From Clostridiales bacterium (GTDB taxonomy: Bacteria > Bacillota > Clostridia > Saccharofermentanales > Saccharofermentanaceae): DNA of 64,000 bases. The position numbers and the translations under genes were made by a program. The stretch's first letter is position 1. Each line of letters begins with the position of its first letter. Shown one piece after another: positions 16,814 through 25,672 of the stretch. The notes beneath the pieces were generated by a model that ran no database searches, was not told where the DNA came from, and worked only from the letters and a program-made list of their open reading frames with translations. The stretch is taken from NCBI GenBank assembly GCA_017554745.1, contig JAFZHS010000004.1:1-64000 (forward strand), written 5' to 3'.

Positions 16814-19094
16814 AGGAAAGTTTTCCACTTCCTTAGGAATGGCATTCTGCTTCTTCGCAGCTGTTTTACTGGCTGTGGCAGCTATGAATATCGGCTTTAT
16901 GACCGAACCCGGCAAGATCCTTCCTGTCGCGATCAGCATGCGTTCAGGCGAGACGAATAAGAATATCCTGCGGGGGATCGATCTGGCACTTGATGATATC
17001 AGCCTGATCAGATCCGGAGAAAGCATTGATACCTGGCGTCTTCTTACATTTGTGCATGCGGATCTGTTCTTTTATCTGGCATTGATCGTTCCGGAAGCTT
17101 TGGCCAAGACAATTCTTCTCATCGGCTATTATTTAAGATTCGGTCTTTGCTGCAGTGCCATGTATTATTTCATGTCAAAGCATATCAAGCTCTCAAGGCT
17201 TCCTTCGGCCATGCTCGCCGCCATGTATGCTTTCTCATCCCAGATCATATTCACGGCTCAGTTCCCGTCTGTCATGAACATGGCAATCATGTTCCCGGTG
17301 CTTTTATCTGCCTTTGATTCTTATCTGCAGAAGAGGACCTGGAAGACTTATACGATAGTCTGTGTCTGTTCATTCGGCATGGCATTTACCGGGGGATTTG
17401 CGATAATCGCCGGCATACCCGCGATGGCCCTTATCGGTCTTGTAATGTGCATCGGCCTGTATTCAAGATCCGGCAGGGCAGTATCATCCTGGTTTAAACT
17501 CGTGTCCGGTCTGTCAGTGGGACTCCTGCTCGACATGGCTTTCCTTGTACCCGGACTTACTTCCATGGAGTCAAAGCTGAACATAGCCGCGAGCTTCTCG
17601 GATTCTAAAGTAACATATACGGTCTACGATCTTTTGCGAGGCACATTGGCGCTCCGTTCCGGAAGCATGTACGATAACGGAAGCCCCTTGTTTTATATCG
17701 GAATATTGACGATAGCCGCAGTCGTGGCATTTGCTCTCAACGAGCAGATCCCGGTAAGACTTAAAGCGGCTTCTGCCGTAATAGCAGCAGTGATGCACAT
17801 TGCCGGCTGTTCTTCCTTTGTAAACGATGTCTTAAGCTTTTTCGGAAGTGCGCCGGTACTTACTTCTGCAAGACTGATCTGCCTTGAAGTATTGATCTTC
17901 TTTATGGCGGCAATAGGCCTCAAGAATGTTAAGAGCCTCAAGAAAGGCGGATTTATAGCCGTCTGTCTGGTTCCTCTGGCTTTTCTCGTTTTGTCGAACA
18001 ATTCATCTGCCGGGACATCATTTTCGAGCTCGATAATCGTATCCACATTTGTCGTGACATTCTTTGAATCTCTTCTCGTCTATGCACTGGCAAGGAACAA
18101 GCTCTCATCTGCCGCTAAATACGCAGTGCTTTTCGCGGCTTTTATTCTTGTCGGAGTCAATACCGCTTTTGTAATGTTCAACAACACGATATCGAGCTCA
18201 TCTGCTTCCGAATATTTTAAGGGCAACAGGCTGACATATTCTGAGGAAAGCCTTATCACTGACAACGGATTCGCGCTTCCGGCTGTCTGTGATGACAGCA
18301 CATATATCGTGATCCCTGCAGATTTGAGCGTCTATGAGTCAGCAGGTTACGCTTTAGACAGTATTAATTATCTTTCTTATAAGACTACGGGAGAAGATCT
18401 TTTCGAGAGGGCAGACTATGAGCCCGACAGCAGGAGCGGAATGCTGTCTGCGGGAATGGATCTTTACGTGATCAAAGAAGGATATAACGAACTGGTAATA
18501 ATCCCGCTGGACATATCTTCCGGTGACCGGATGTTTGTCTACTGCAGCAGCCCTGCAGGTGCTTCGGTCAGGATAGAGAACTCTGACGGAATGTCTGAGA
18601 GGATATTTGAGGGACCGTTCCTTACCGAGATCTATACGGATTCAGATGATATTGCCGTCAACATCTCTTTGACATCGGAATCGGAGAGGACCTGCAGAGT
18701 ATCTTTGGTTGTTCTTAAAGAATCTGTTTATGAATCAATGCAATCTTTGTCAGGCGAAGTCTCAGGCTCCGCTTTTAAGGTGAATATAAACGGTGCCAAC
18801 AGAGCGCGCGGTACCAATACCCTCATCCTGCCTTATGCATATGACGAAGGCACCAGAGTAAGGATAAACGGCACGGCTTATGACACTTATGACATCTGCG
18901 GCAAGATGGCCTTAACATTTGAATGCGGAGATAACGAGACTGTTGACGTCAAGATCGGCAAGCAGGCTGAAGGAACGCTTGCGGCCAACATGGTAAGCGC
19001 CTTTATGGCACTGTGTCTTGTCGCCATTCCGCTTATACAAAGGTATAATGATAAGAAGAAAGTAACCGGCGAAGGAAATAATACAAATGCTTAG
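16800..19094 (+). CDS. Second YfhO-like polytopic membrane protein
   Basis: A shorter, more diverged member of the same family as the preceding gene. About 12 membrane helices fill roughly residues 10-460 (e.g. SSQIIFTAQFPSVMNMAIMF). An outer beta-rich domain of about 250 residues follows, then one C-terminal helix (MVSAFMALCLVAIPLIQRY) with a basic tail. The ATG at 16800 has GGAG eight bases upstream and overlaps the previous stop by 14 bases, so I prefer it to the TTG at 16764. Translation is coupled to the first YfhO gene, suggesting both work on the same polymer. Some aromatic motifs of the first copy are missing, so its activity may differ. Confidence 0.7.
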   Translation: MIKAKGKFSTSLGMAFCFFAAVLLAVAAMNIGFMTEPGKILPVAISMRSGETNKNILRGIDLALDDISLIRSGESIDTWRLLTFVHADLFFYLALIVPEALAKTILLIGYYLRFGLCCSAMYYFMSKHIKLSRLPSAMLAAMYAFSSQIIFTAQFPSVMNMAIMFPVLLSAFDSYLQKRTWKTYTIVCVCSFGMAFTGGFAIIAGIPAMALIGLVMCIGLYSRSGRAVSSWFKLVSGLSVGLLLDMAFLVPGLTSMESKLNIAASFSDSKVTYTVYDLLRGTLALRSGSMYDNGSPLFYIGILTIAAVVAFALNEQIPVRLKAASAVIAAVMHIAGCSSFVNDVLSFFGSAPVLTSARLICLEVLIFFMAAIGLKNVKSLKKGGFIAVCLVPLAFLVLSNNSSAGTSFSSSIIVSTFVVTFFESLLVYALARNKLSSAAKYAVLFAAFILVGVNTAFVMFNNTISSSSASEYFKGNRLTYSEESLITDNGFALPAVCDDSTYIVIPADLSVYESAGYALDSINYLSYKTTGEDLFERADYEPDSRSGMLSAGMDLYVIKEGYNELVIIPLDISSGDRMFVYCSSPAGASVRIENSDGMSERIFEGPFLTEIYTDSDDIAVNISLTSESERTCRVSLVVLKESVYESMQSLSGEVSGSAFKVNINGANRARGTNTLILPYAYDEGTRVRINGTAYDTYDICGKMALTFECGDNETVDVKIGKQAEGTLAANMVSAFMALCLVAIPLIQRYNDKKKVTGEGNNTNA

Positions 19095-20076
19095 CAGGAA
19101 AATCACAGACGGCACGGAATTCGTTGTTTTTGATATGGAGTGGAATCAGCCGATGCCGGGCAAGGAATACCCCTTTGATGTCAGCAAGCTTACCGGAGAG
19201 ATCATTGAGATAGGCGCTTTAAAATATGTTTACGACAACGGAGAACTGATCTATCAGGATACATTCTCCACGGATATCGCTCCTGTTAAGTACACAAAGC
19301 TTCATTATCACGTTAAGAAAGTTACCCATAAGAAGAATGCCGATCTTTTGAACGGAATTCCTTTTAAGGAAGCCTATACGAAGTTTAGAAAATTCTGCGG
19401 CGATGCGATCCTGGTAGGGTGGGGAAGCTCTGATCCTTCCATGCTCAAGATGAACCTCGAGTTTTTTGAGCTTGATCCAAAGCTCAATCTGTTCTTCCTT
19501 GATCTCCAGCCGATCTTCTCTCTCTTTGCCGGCCTTCAGGGCTCCCAGAGAAGCGTGGAAGCCGCGGTCGATTTCTATAACATAGATAAGAATGAGATAT
19601 TCCACAGCGCTAATGCCGATGCGCACTATACAGGCGCAGTTTTCGAAGAGATATTCAAGCACAACAAGCCTTCGGAGGTTATATCCGCGATATCGAGCTC
19701 TTCCATAAATCCTGATGTCCCGTCAGATTTCAGCTTTGTCGGCCCCGAGTGTCTGGACAGCATAAGCGCGTTTGCCACTTCGCAAAACTTCATGAAGGAC
19801 TGCCCTTTGTGCGGAAAGAAGCTGAATGTTAAGATCAGCAGCTTCCGTATCCGCAAATCGCAGTATGCCTTGCTCGAATGCAGGGAGCACGGCGAGCTGT
19901 TCTCCAGAACAAGAGTGAAGAAGAATAAAGCAGGCAATTACTATGCCGCTTCGGTATTGAGATTTGCCACGCAGAACGATTATTGGCTCGTAGCCTCCAA
20001 GAAGGAAGAGTTTGACAAATTCGGCGAAAAGGGCGCTCCGGCCCCGAAAACAGAGGAAGAAGAGAAGGAAACATAG
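19087..20076 (+). CDS. DEDDh 3'-5' exonuclease with C-terminal zinc-finger-like segment
   Basis: RNase T/DnaQ-fold exonuclease resembling the KapD group. Exo I is DMEWNQ (D16, E18), Exo II lies around LVGWGSSDPSML, and Exo III is FHSANADAHYTG with the HxAxxDA pattern, so the four acidic residues and the His are present. The last ~90 residues hold CPLCGKKL and a downstream CREHGELF, a possible C-C-C-H zinc site, and a charged tail. The substrate (RNA or DNA) is not predictable. The ATG overlaps the previous stop, with GAAGGA upstream. Confidence 0.85.
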   Translation: MLSRKITDGTEFVVFDMEWNQPMPGKEYPFDVSKLTGEIIEIGALKYVYDNGELIYQDTFSTDIAPVKYTKLHYHVKKVTHKKNADLLNGIPFKEAYTKFRKFCGDAILVGWGSSDPSMLKMNLEFFELDPKLNLFFLDLQPIFSLFAGLQGSQRSVEAAVDFYNIDKNEIFHSANADAHYTGAVFEEIFKHNKPSEVISAISSSSINPDVPSDFSFVGPECLDSISAFATSQNFMKDCPLCGKKLNVKISSFRIRKSQYALLECREHGELFSRTRVKKNKAGNYYAASVLRFATQNDYWLVASKKEEFDKFGEKGAPAPKTEEEEKET

Positions 20077-20135
20077 ATTGTAAACAAAATGTTAACAATC
20101 TATGTAAAAAAAGTTAGCAAAATTCGAATTTTCTG

Positions 20136-20164
20136 TTGAAATTTAAACGGAGATGTCATAAAAT
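20136..20164 (+). promoter_or_regulatory. Promoter of the giant PilX-like gene, with upstream region shared with the second pilin promoter
   Basis: TTGAAA (20136-20141), a 17-base spacer and TAAAAT (20159-20164). The AT-rich sequence upstream, about 20091-20144, is nearly the same as that upstream of 33440. The remaining bases up to the gene at 20258 hold only the leader and ribosome site. Confidence 0.75.
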
Positions 20165-20257
20165 AGGCTTAGCTAATAAGGGGTATTGTGCGGGGTATTC
20201 CCGCTAAACCTAATAAAATAAGTAACTTTGATACCATAAAGAAGGAAGGTGCTTCTT

Positions 20258-22393
20258 ATGATTAAAAGATTAGTTAAGAAGAAGGACAGCAAGCAGGGCG
20301 CAATACTTGTTATTGTCGTACTCATCCTTGCTCTCGCAATGATCTTCATCACTGCGGCAATGATGCTTACACAGGCTACAAGAACCCGTCTGTATGACAA
20401 CACCATGCAGAGCCAGGCGCGTCTTACTGTTACATCCGCTTCGGAAGTTTTCCTGGAAGCTCTTATTACACAGGAAATCACCGATGACCAGATTGACAAG
20501 ATGCTCGCAGACTCACCGTCTCGTCACGATGATGATTCAGATAAGATCTTGATGGTCGTTGATGGTGTTCCGGGCATGTCCAGAGATCCTGATAACTGCA
20601 CCTACCTTGACCTCTATTATCCCGATACTGACGATAAAGATATCGTTTATGCTGATTTCTCAACGATCATCGGCGACCAGAGAGAGAATGTAAGAATCGT
20701 TCTCAGCGTTACTCACTCTGATCCTCATCCTTCCGGACGTTTTAAGAACCAGATCGATATCGCTGCATCCGTATCAACATCACAGCTCCGTTTCGACCAG
20801 GGTGTCGGAATGGTAAACCCTGCTATCGGTCCGGTCGATGATAATACCATCCTTCTCAGAGGCGGAGCTTACGAGCAGACTTCAGATGCTATCTTCTTCT
20901 CTGACCTGGTTTATTCCGGCGGCACTGCTAAGTTAGGCGGTGGTAACTACTATAAGGGCAGCATGGTCTTCCTGGATGGTGCTTACTTCAGCAGCACAGC
21001 TTCTGTTAAAGAAATCAGCGGTGACTTCTACTTCATCGGCAACAGCAACCATGATGCCGGTATTAAGCACGGCGGCAATGACAATATCTGGGGCAGCATC
21101 AGCAGCGGCAGTAAGTTTGTCTTTGCAGGAAGAGAAGCTCAGAATGAACCTAACTCTGACCAGAATGGTAAGGTTAAGGATCTTCTTACAGCTTCTTCAA
21201 GAAACTGCTATTTCATCGGCGTATCCGACGGCAGCGTTAAGTGCGTAAGCCAGAAGGCTACTTATTATGTAACCAACAAGACTGCGGATAAGCCTATCAA
21301 GGACAAGGTAGACCTTTACAAGTCTTATGACTATACGTCTGCTAATCCTTTCCCTTCAAATGTTGTTACTCAGGTATTTGCTGAGCTTAACGCTGACGGT
21401 AAGACAAGAAAACTGGCTAAGGATTATACGACCATTCAGGACGAGTATTGGTGCGAAGAGCTTCCCGGCGGCGGATATACATATCATGTAATCGCTGAGG
21501 GAACTAAACTCGACAAAGAATATGAAGTATATGCTAATCCGATCACCAAGACCTATCCGAAGAGCCATATGCAAAAGGATGGCGATAACTATAAGTTTAA
21601 GACCGGAACTCAGATCAGCTTGAGCTCACTCGCCGGCATGGCAAATTCCGACGGTGTAGTTAATCTTGCTGCAGGATACTATCAGTTCACTTCCGGTGAG
21701 ACATGCAGCCAGGATAATGCTAGCAATAAGCCGATCATTATTGCCATCAATGGTGCGAATGCTTCTCAGTACCGTTTCTACTTTGCATCCGGCACACACA
21801 AGCTTAACAACTGTGTATTTGCTATGTACAATGTACAGACCAACCAGACTCCGGTTATGTTCATACTTGAACCAGGTGCTCATCTGCAGTTAACGACAGG
21901 TTCGAACTTCCGTAAATCTGACCGTCTCTGCTCTTCAGGCTTTATCTGCATCAACCGCGGATACTCAAGCGCAAAGGATCTTGCAAATTACATTAGAAAT
22001 TCTACTGCAAATTCTGAAGACAAAGTCTGGAGCACTACACACACAGGTAAGGACGGAGCTCAGATCAAGTACTCAAAGTACTATGACGGAATCGTTAAGC
22101 CCAGCTTCTACATCTTCGGTACAAGCGGTACGAGCATTACAGTAGGTGACTCTGTCATTCTCGAAGCTTATATCGGTCTGTATGGTAACTCTTACTTCAA
22201 GCAGAGAAACGATATCGATTCCAAGATTGCCATTTACGGAAGAATCGAAGCAAATGCTTTCCCGAATGGCGATAACCCGACCGGTCACTTCCAGATGCCT
22301 TATTGCCCGGCACCCGGCGAGACAAACGAAGAACCGGACGAGAGAGCAGCTAAGACTAAGTTCGATATCGCTCAGATCATCTACTATTACTAA
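20258..22393 (+). CDS. Giant PilX-like pilus-associated surface protein (711 aa)
   Basis: A short basic N-terminus and KQGAILVIVVLILALAM, a hydrophobic helix matching the PilX_N pattern (RGAxLIVxLxxLLxLT) of minor pilus proteins rather than GFTLxE. About 670 outer residues follow, far longer than a usual minor pilin. The outer part has Gly/Ser-rich, probably beta-solenoid segments (YFIGNSNHDAG, SGSKFVFAG, EAYIGLYGNSYF) and several Cys residues, as in PilX-like proteins with adhesin-type C-terminal regions. GGAAGG lies eight bases before ATG 20258; the TTG at 20249 is not needed. It stands alone between its promoter and a strong terminator, 3.4 kb from the pil operon. A role as a pilus-tip or adhesive subunit is inference. 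Confidence 0.6.
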   Translation: MIKRLVKKKDSKQGAILVIVVLILALAMIFITAAMMLTQATRTRLYDNTMQSQARLTVTSASEVFLEALITQEITDDQIDKMLADSPSRHDDDSDKILMVVDGVPGMSRDPDNCTYLDLYYPDTDDKDIVYADFSTIIGDQRENVRIVLSVTHSDPHPSGRFKNQIDIAASVSTSQLRFDQGVGMVNPAIGPVDDNTILLRGGAYEQTSDAIFFSDLVYSGGTAKLGGGNYYKGSMVFLDGAYFSSTASVKEISGDFYFIGNSNHDAGIKHGGNDNIWGSISSGSKFVFAGREAQNEPNSDQNGKVKDLLTASSRNCYFIGVSDGSVKCVSQKATYYVTNKTADKPIKDKVDLYKSYDYTSANPFPSNVVTQVFAELNADGKTRKLAKDYTTIQDEYWCEELPGGGYTYHVIAEGTKLDKEYEVYANPITKTYPKSHMQKDGDNYKFKTGTQISLSSLAGMANSDGVVNLAAGYYQFTSGETCSQDNASNKPIIIAINGANASQYRFYFASGTHKLNNCVFAMYNVQTNQTPVMFILEPGAHLQLTTGSNFRKSDRLCSSGFICINRGYSSAKDLANYIRNSTANSEDKVWSTTHTGKDGAQIKYSKYYDGIVKPSFYIFGTSGTSITVGDSVILEAYIGLYGNSYFKQRNDIDSKIAIYGRIEANAFPNGDNPTGHFQMPYCPAPGETNEEPDERAAKTKFDIAQIIYYY

Positions 22394-22426
22394 TAGTTAA
22401 GGTTCTACAAAACAAAATAATCAAGA

Positions 22427-22454
22427 GGGCTGTCTCAACCGAGACAGCCCTTTT
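22427..22454 (+). terminator. Terminator of the PilX-like gene
   Basis: Perfect 10-bp stem GGGCTGTCTC/GAGACAGCCC, loop AACC, then TTTT. It is nearly identical to the hairpin at 35040 after the last pilin gene. Confidence 0.92.
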
Positions 22455-22493
22455 CATTTCATTAAAACTATTTAGCGTAAGAAAGATGCCGTA

Positions 22494-22940
22494 TTACTCC
22501 AAAACTAATATTCCGGGGAGATAAATAAGATCCTCAGCGATGGAACGCATCGAGTGTATCACGATCTTCGGGTTTATATCCGCATCTATGCCATAAGAGA
22601 TAATGCTTTCATTGTCAGCTATTATCATCTCGGCCTTGCCAAGCAAAAGCTGCATTTTATCGTAGAGCGGATTGGTTTTATCAAGCAGCAAGGTGCCTTT
22701 GTCTACCAGATAGACAGTGATCGTGTTGAAAGAAGCTTCGCTCAAGCCTTCCAGAAAAACGGAAAGCATATCTCTTCCGTGATCAGAATCGGAAGAATAA
22801 TAATCGTGCTTTATTAATACATATTTTGAAGAATTGTTATCAGTTGTTTTTTCCTGCAATACTTCGAGTATTGTGTTGTCAGCAAAGTCTGCCATTGCCG
22901 GAGCCTGATAATCAAGACTGTTTTTTGGATTGTTGTTCAT
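22494..22940 (-). CDS. DsrE/YedF-like domain protein lacking the cysteines
   Basis: A 148-residue protein whose C-terminal ~105 residues resemble the DsrE-like half of YedF: YVLIKHDYYSSDSDHGRDML, VFLEGLSE, ITVYLVDKGTLLL, LLGKAEMIIADNESIISYGI. In YedF-type proteins the last segment normally carries Cys residues for sulfur transfer; here there are none, so sulfurtransferase activity is unlikely. ATG 22940 has GGGAGAG six bases upstream and overlaps the stop of the DUF6062 gene by 29 bases. It is the last gene of the yebC operon. The fold assignment rests on motif similarity and is moderate. Confidence 0.5.
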   Translation of the reverse strand: MNNNPKNSLDYQAPAMADFADNTILEVLQEKTTDNNSSKYVLIKHDYYSSDSDHGRDMLSVFLEGLSEASFNTITVYLVDKGTLLLDKTNPLYDKMQLLLGKAEMIIADNESIISYGIDADINPKIVIHSMRSIAEDLIYLPGILVLE

Positions 22941-23673
22941 CAAAATCTCTCCCGTCAGAAGACAAGAAGCGCATAGAACGCTGGATTGAATTCTTACTTG
23001 TTCCCCAAGGCTTATCCGTATTTCTGTAGTCGAACTTCAGAGTGAAATATTCAACGTCAGAGATAAGCGAATCGAAGGTCTGGGTATTGTTGTTATAAAG
23101 AGCTTCGACAAAATCAGAAGCTTCATTCTGTGACAGCTTTGAAGCCTGCCTGAGGAGCATAGCCGTATGAGGCAGACAGTGGAATTCAGCCTTCAGGAAT
23201 TTTTCCTTAAAACCGGGATCGTGTGAGAACATCCAGCAGATGACCTCGATGTAGTGTCCCATGGCATCATTCATATTCTCGCAGATAGGGCAGGTGTTGA
23301 TCCTCTTCTCGATCAGATCCGCTACGGAGTTGAGCTTCTGCTTGTAATCAGTGCTTCTGCCTTTTAAGAGTCCGGCCTTTGCAGGGATCGAAGACTTGAG
23401 CTTGGGATTAAGGTCTTCGTTGAAGTCCTTAAGATGAGTGTGCATGACCAGTCCCAACCCCAATCTGTTTGTAACGGCTTTATTGAGCTTGCCCATGTGC
23501 ACAGGGCAAAAACCGGTCTTATTCGTTATCTTACGTGTGTCCGGTTCCATCAAAGAAGGTCCCAGATAGTATTCGAGATAATTGGTCTCGGCTTTATCGC
23601 GGAGCCTGCATAAAGGGCAGCCGCATGATTCATTGTAGGCATCATTGACCGGGATCATGTATATCTTTTCCAT
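22912..23673 (-). CDS. DUF6062-family protein with CxxC/CxxH motifs
   Basis: Function unknown. The 253-residue product begins IYMIPVNDAYNESCGCPLC and has two similar metal-site-like halves: CPLCRL with FCPVHMGKL, then CPICENM with FHCLPHTAML. This paired CxxC...CxxH layout fits DUF6062 proteins of Clostridia and suggests two zinc sites. The C-terminus is hydrophilic with no membrane helix, so it is probably cytoplasmic. GGAGG lies seven bases before the ATG, which shares one base with the preceding stop (TAATG), so the genes are translationally coupled. Confidence 0.75.
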   Translation of the reverse strand: MEKIYMIPVNDAYNESCGCPLCRLRDKAETNYLEYYLGPSLMEPDTRKITNKTGFCPVHMGKLNKAVTNRLGLGLVMHTHLKDFNEDLNPKLKSSIPAKAGLLKGRSTDYKQKLNSVADLIEKRINTCPICENMNDAMGHYIEVICWMFSHDPGFKEKFLKAEFHCLPHTAMLLRQASKLSQNEASDFVEALYNNNTQTFDSLISDVEYFTLKFDYRNTDKPWGTSKNSIQRSMRFLSSDGRDFDEQQSKKQS

Positions 23674-24752
23674 TAATTATCCTCCTTGGCATTAGGCTTA
23701 GGCAGATGCATAAGTCTGTTTGCCCTGACGTTAACGCCGTTCATCGTGATGGAAGTGAATTCCTCTACGGCATTGCCGACACGCTGCTGACAGGTCTCGA
23801 GAACTTTCTGCGCATCGTAACCATAGTAAAGAGCAAGATCCAGGCTGATCATTACTCCGAATGTCTGTTTTTCTGTCTTAAATGAAGTAACTTCCGCAAA
23901 TCCGGGAACATCTTTAAGAACGATCTTGATCAGATCGAGGATCGCATCGTCTGAGATCGAATATGAACCCAGGGAAGAGAAAGTAGGTCTTACGACGGTC
24001 CTTTCGGAATCCGGTGCCATCGGGATGACTCCTCGTTCACGGTCAAATCTCTGTCTGAGCTTGCTGAACGGATCTGAGAAGTAACCGGAGAACTCGTGCT
24101 TGATCTCCATGCTCGGTACGGGGATCGTGTGCATTCCTTCGTTGAGTCTGGTACTGCGTGCCAGACGTCTTTCTTCCTCGGTAGATACGTCTTCGATCTT
24201 AATGAGCATGGAAGGGCGGTTGAGCCAGAGGTTGTCACAGATCTTATTGAGCATTGAATCGGAAGTGCCCAGCACCATCAATGCCCTGGGCATGGATTCG
24301 ATCAACGCACGGCGCATAACCGCAGATCTGGTCGGATCGACGAAGATGGCCTGTCTGACAGATTCCATCTTCGTGGGAGCCTTTTTAGCAGAGGTACCTG
24401 CAACGATACGGCTTCCGTTGATAAGAAGGCCGTCGTCGATGATGTAGTAGATATTGTTATCGCGGGCTACTTTGATGGCACGGGTACTCTTGCCCGTACC
24501 GGAAGCGCCGACAAAGGCTATTACCGCAATGTTCGACAATACTTCGCGGGTCAGCTGCTCGCTGGAGAGGATTATGTCGGCATTGAGTTCATAGCCCTGT
24601 GATGAATAATCCGAGTATTGATTCTGATACTGTGGATTGGACTTGTCGAATCGTTTAAGAGTACCGCGAAATTCAGACAACAGAGTCTTCCGCGCTACGG
24701 GAGCGCTCGTGTCCTGAATCTGTTCGCGTTTTGATTCGTCAAGGTTGTCCAA
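23673..24752 (-). CDS. P-loop ATPase fused to an Asp23/Gls24-type C-terminal domain
   Basis: The first ~55 residues are hydrophilic. A P-loop nucleotide-binding domain follows, with AFVGASGTGKST near residue 80 and a switch-like IYYIIDDG. From about residue 250 an Asp23/Gls24 (alkaline-shock, envelope-stress) domain is visible: GSYSISDDAILDLIKIVLKDVPG, GVMISLDLALYYGYD and a helix ending VEEFTSITMNGVNVRA. The combination suggests nucleotide-controlled assembly or signalling linked to envelope stress, but no partner is known from sequence. The start is TTG at 24752 with AAAGGA nine bases upstream. Thirteen bases separate it from yebC. Confidence 0.75.
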   Translation of the reverse strand: MDNLDESKREQIQDTSAPVARKTLLSEFRGTLKRFDKSNPQYQNQYSDYSSQGYELNADIILSSEQLTREVLSNIAVIAFVGASGTGKSTRAIKVARDNNIYYIIDDGLLINGSRIVAGTSAKKAPTKMESVRQAIFVDPTRSAVMRRALIESMPRALMVLGTSDSMLNKICDNLWLNRPSMLIKIEDVSTEEERRLARSTRLNEGMHTIPVPSMEIKHEFSGYFSDPFSKLRQRFDRERGVIPMAPDSERTVVRPTFSSLGSYSISDDAILDLIKIVLKDVPGFAEVTSFKTEKQTFGVMISLDLALYYGYDAQKVLETCQQRVGNAVEEFTSITMNGVNVRANRLMHLPKPNAKEDN

Positions 24753-24765
24753 AGCTTAAGGTCCT

Positions 24766-25491
24766 TTAACCGTTCCAGTTATGGAAGACTTCCTGGATGT
24801 CTTCGTTCTCGTCCATCATGTCGAGCATCTTCTCGAGCTGGGCAACAGCATCGGGATCGGTTACTTCTGCTGTTGTCATGGCAACGGGACCGAGTGTTGA
24901 GTCAGAGATCACATAGTTCTTGGCTTCAAGAGCATCTCTGACATCATAATAATCGGCTGTGGAAGTCGAGATGATGTAGAACTCGTCGTCACTGTCAAAA
25001 TCTGATGCGCCGCAGTCGAGTGCATCACCCATGACCTGTTCTTCATCCTCGTAATCTTCTTTGGAGATCAGGATCGTTCCCTTCTCGGTAAAGAGGAAGG
25101 ATACAGAACCGTCAACGCCGAGATTACCGCCGTTCTTATCGAAAATGTGTCTTAAGTCAGCAGCCGTACGGTTGCGGTTATTTGTAAGAGTCTTAACCAT
25201 GATGGCAACGCCGGCCGGACCATAACCCTCATATGTGATCTCTTCGTAATCATCGCCTTCGCCTGCCTCGGCAGCCTTTTTGATGGCGCGGTTGATATTG
25301 TCATTAGGCATGTTTGCCGCCTTTGCCTTGGCAACGACAACTTTCAGTCTGGAATTACTGTTGGGGTCAGGACCGCCTGCCTTGACTGCTACAGCGATCT
25401 CTTTTGCGAATTTTGTGAACACAGCACCCTTTGCTGCATCGGATGCTTCTTTCTTTCTTCTGATGTTGCTCCACTTCGAATGACCTGACAT
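24766..25491 (-). CDS. yebC: YebC/PmpR-family regulator or translation factor
   Basis: A 241-residue TACO1/YebC-family protein, with the invariant MSGHSKWSNIRRKKEASDAA start, FTKFAKEI, PNDNINRAIKKA, EGYGPAGVAIMVKTLTNNRNRTA and the GSVSFLFTEKG segment. Members have been described as DNA-binding regulators, and some as helpers in translating proline-rich stretches. GGAGG precedes the ATG. It leads a four-gene minus-strand operon with the P-loop/Asp23, DUF6062 and DsrE-like genes, set between two pilus-related units. Confidence 0.95.
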   Translation of the reverse strand: MSGHSKWSNIRRKKEASDAAKGAVFTKFAKEIAVAVKAGGPDPNSNSRLKVVVAKAKAANMPNDNINRAIKKAAEAGEGDDYEEITYEGYGPAGVAIMVKTLTNNRNRTAADLRHIFDKNGGNLGVDGSVSFLFTEKGTILISKEDYEDEEQVMGDALDCGASDFDSDDEFYIISTSTADYYDVRDALEAKNYVISDSTLGPVAMTTAEVTDPDAVAQLEKMLDMMDENEDIQEVFHNWNG

Positions 25492-25533
25492 TATAATTCC
25501 TCCAATATGTCTCTTTCAAAATAATAATTAAAT

Positions 25534-25562
25534 ATTATACCTTCTTCATTAGCTTTTTTCGA
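25534..25562 (-). promoter_or_regulatory. Promoter of the yebC operon
   Basis: On the minus strand: TCGAAA, a 17-base spacer and a perfect TATAAT, about 40 bases upstream of yebC. Confidence 0.6.
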
Positions 25563-25643
25563 TTGAAAATGGCAATACATTTTGTGTAACGGGCGCGACA
25601 CAAGAATGTCAAATTTATTTTTTGTGCAATTTGTCTTTCAAAC

Positions 25644-25672
25644 TTGTAATTTGGCTCGTGCTGTTGTATAGT
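25644..25672 (+). promoter_or_regulatory. Promoter of the pilB operon
   Basis: TTGTAA, a 17-base spacer and TATAGT. The predicted leader to the ATG at 25762 is about 80 bases. I see no riboswitch core in it. The rest of the 270-base gap up to yebC is AT-rich and otherwise featureless. Confidence 0.6.
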
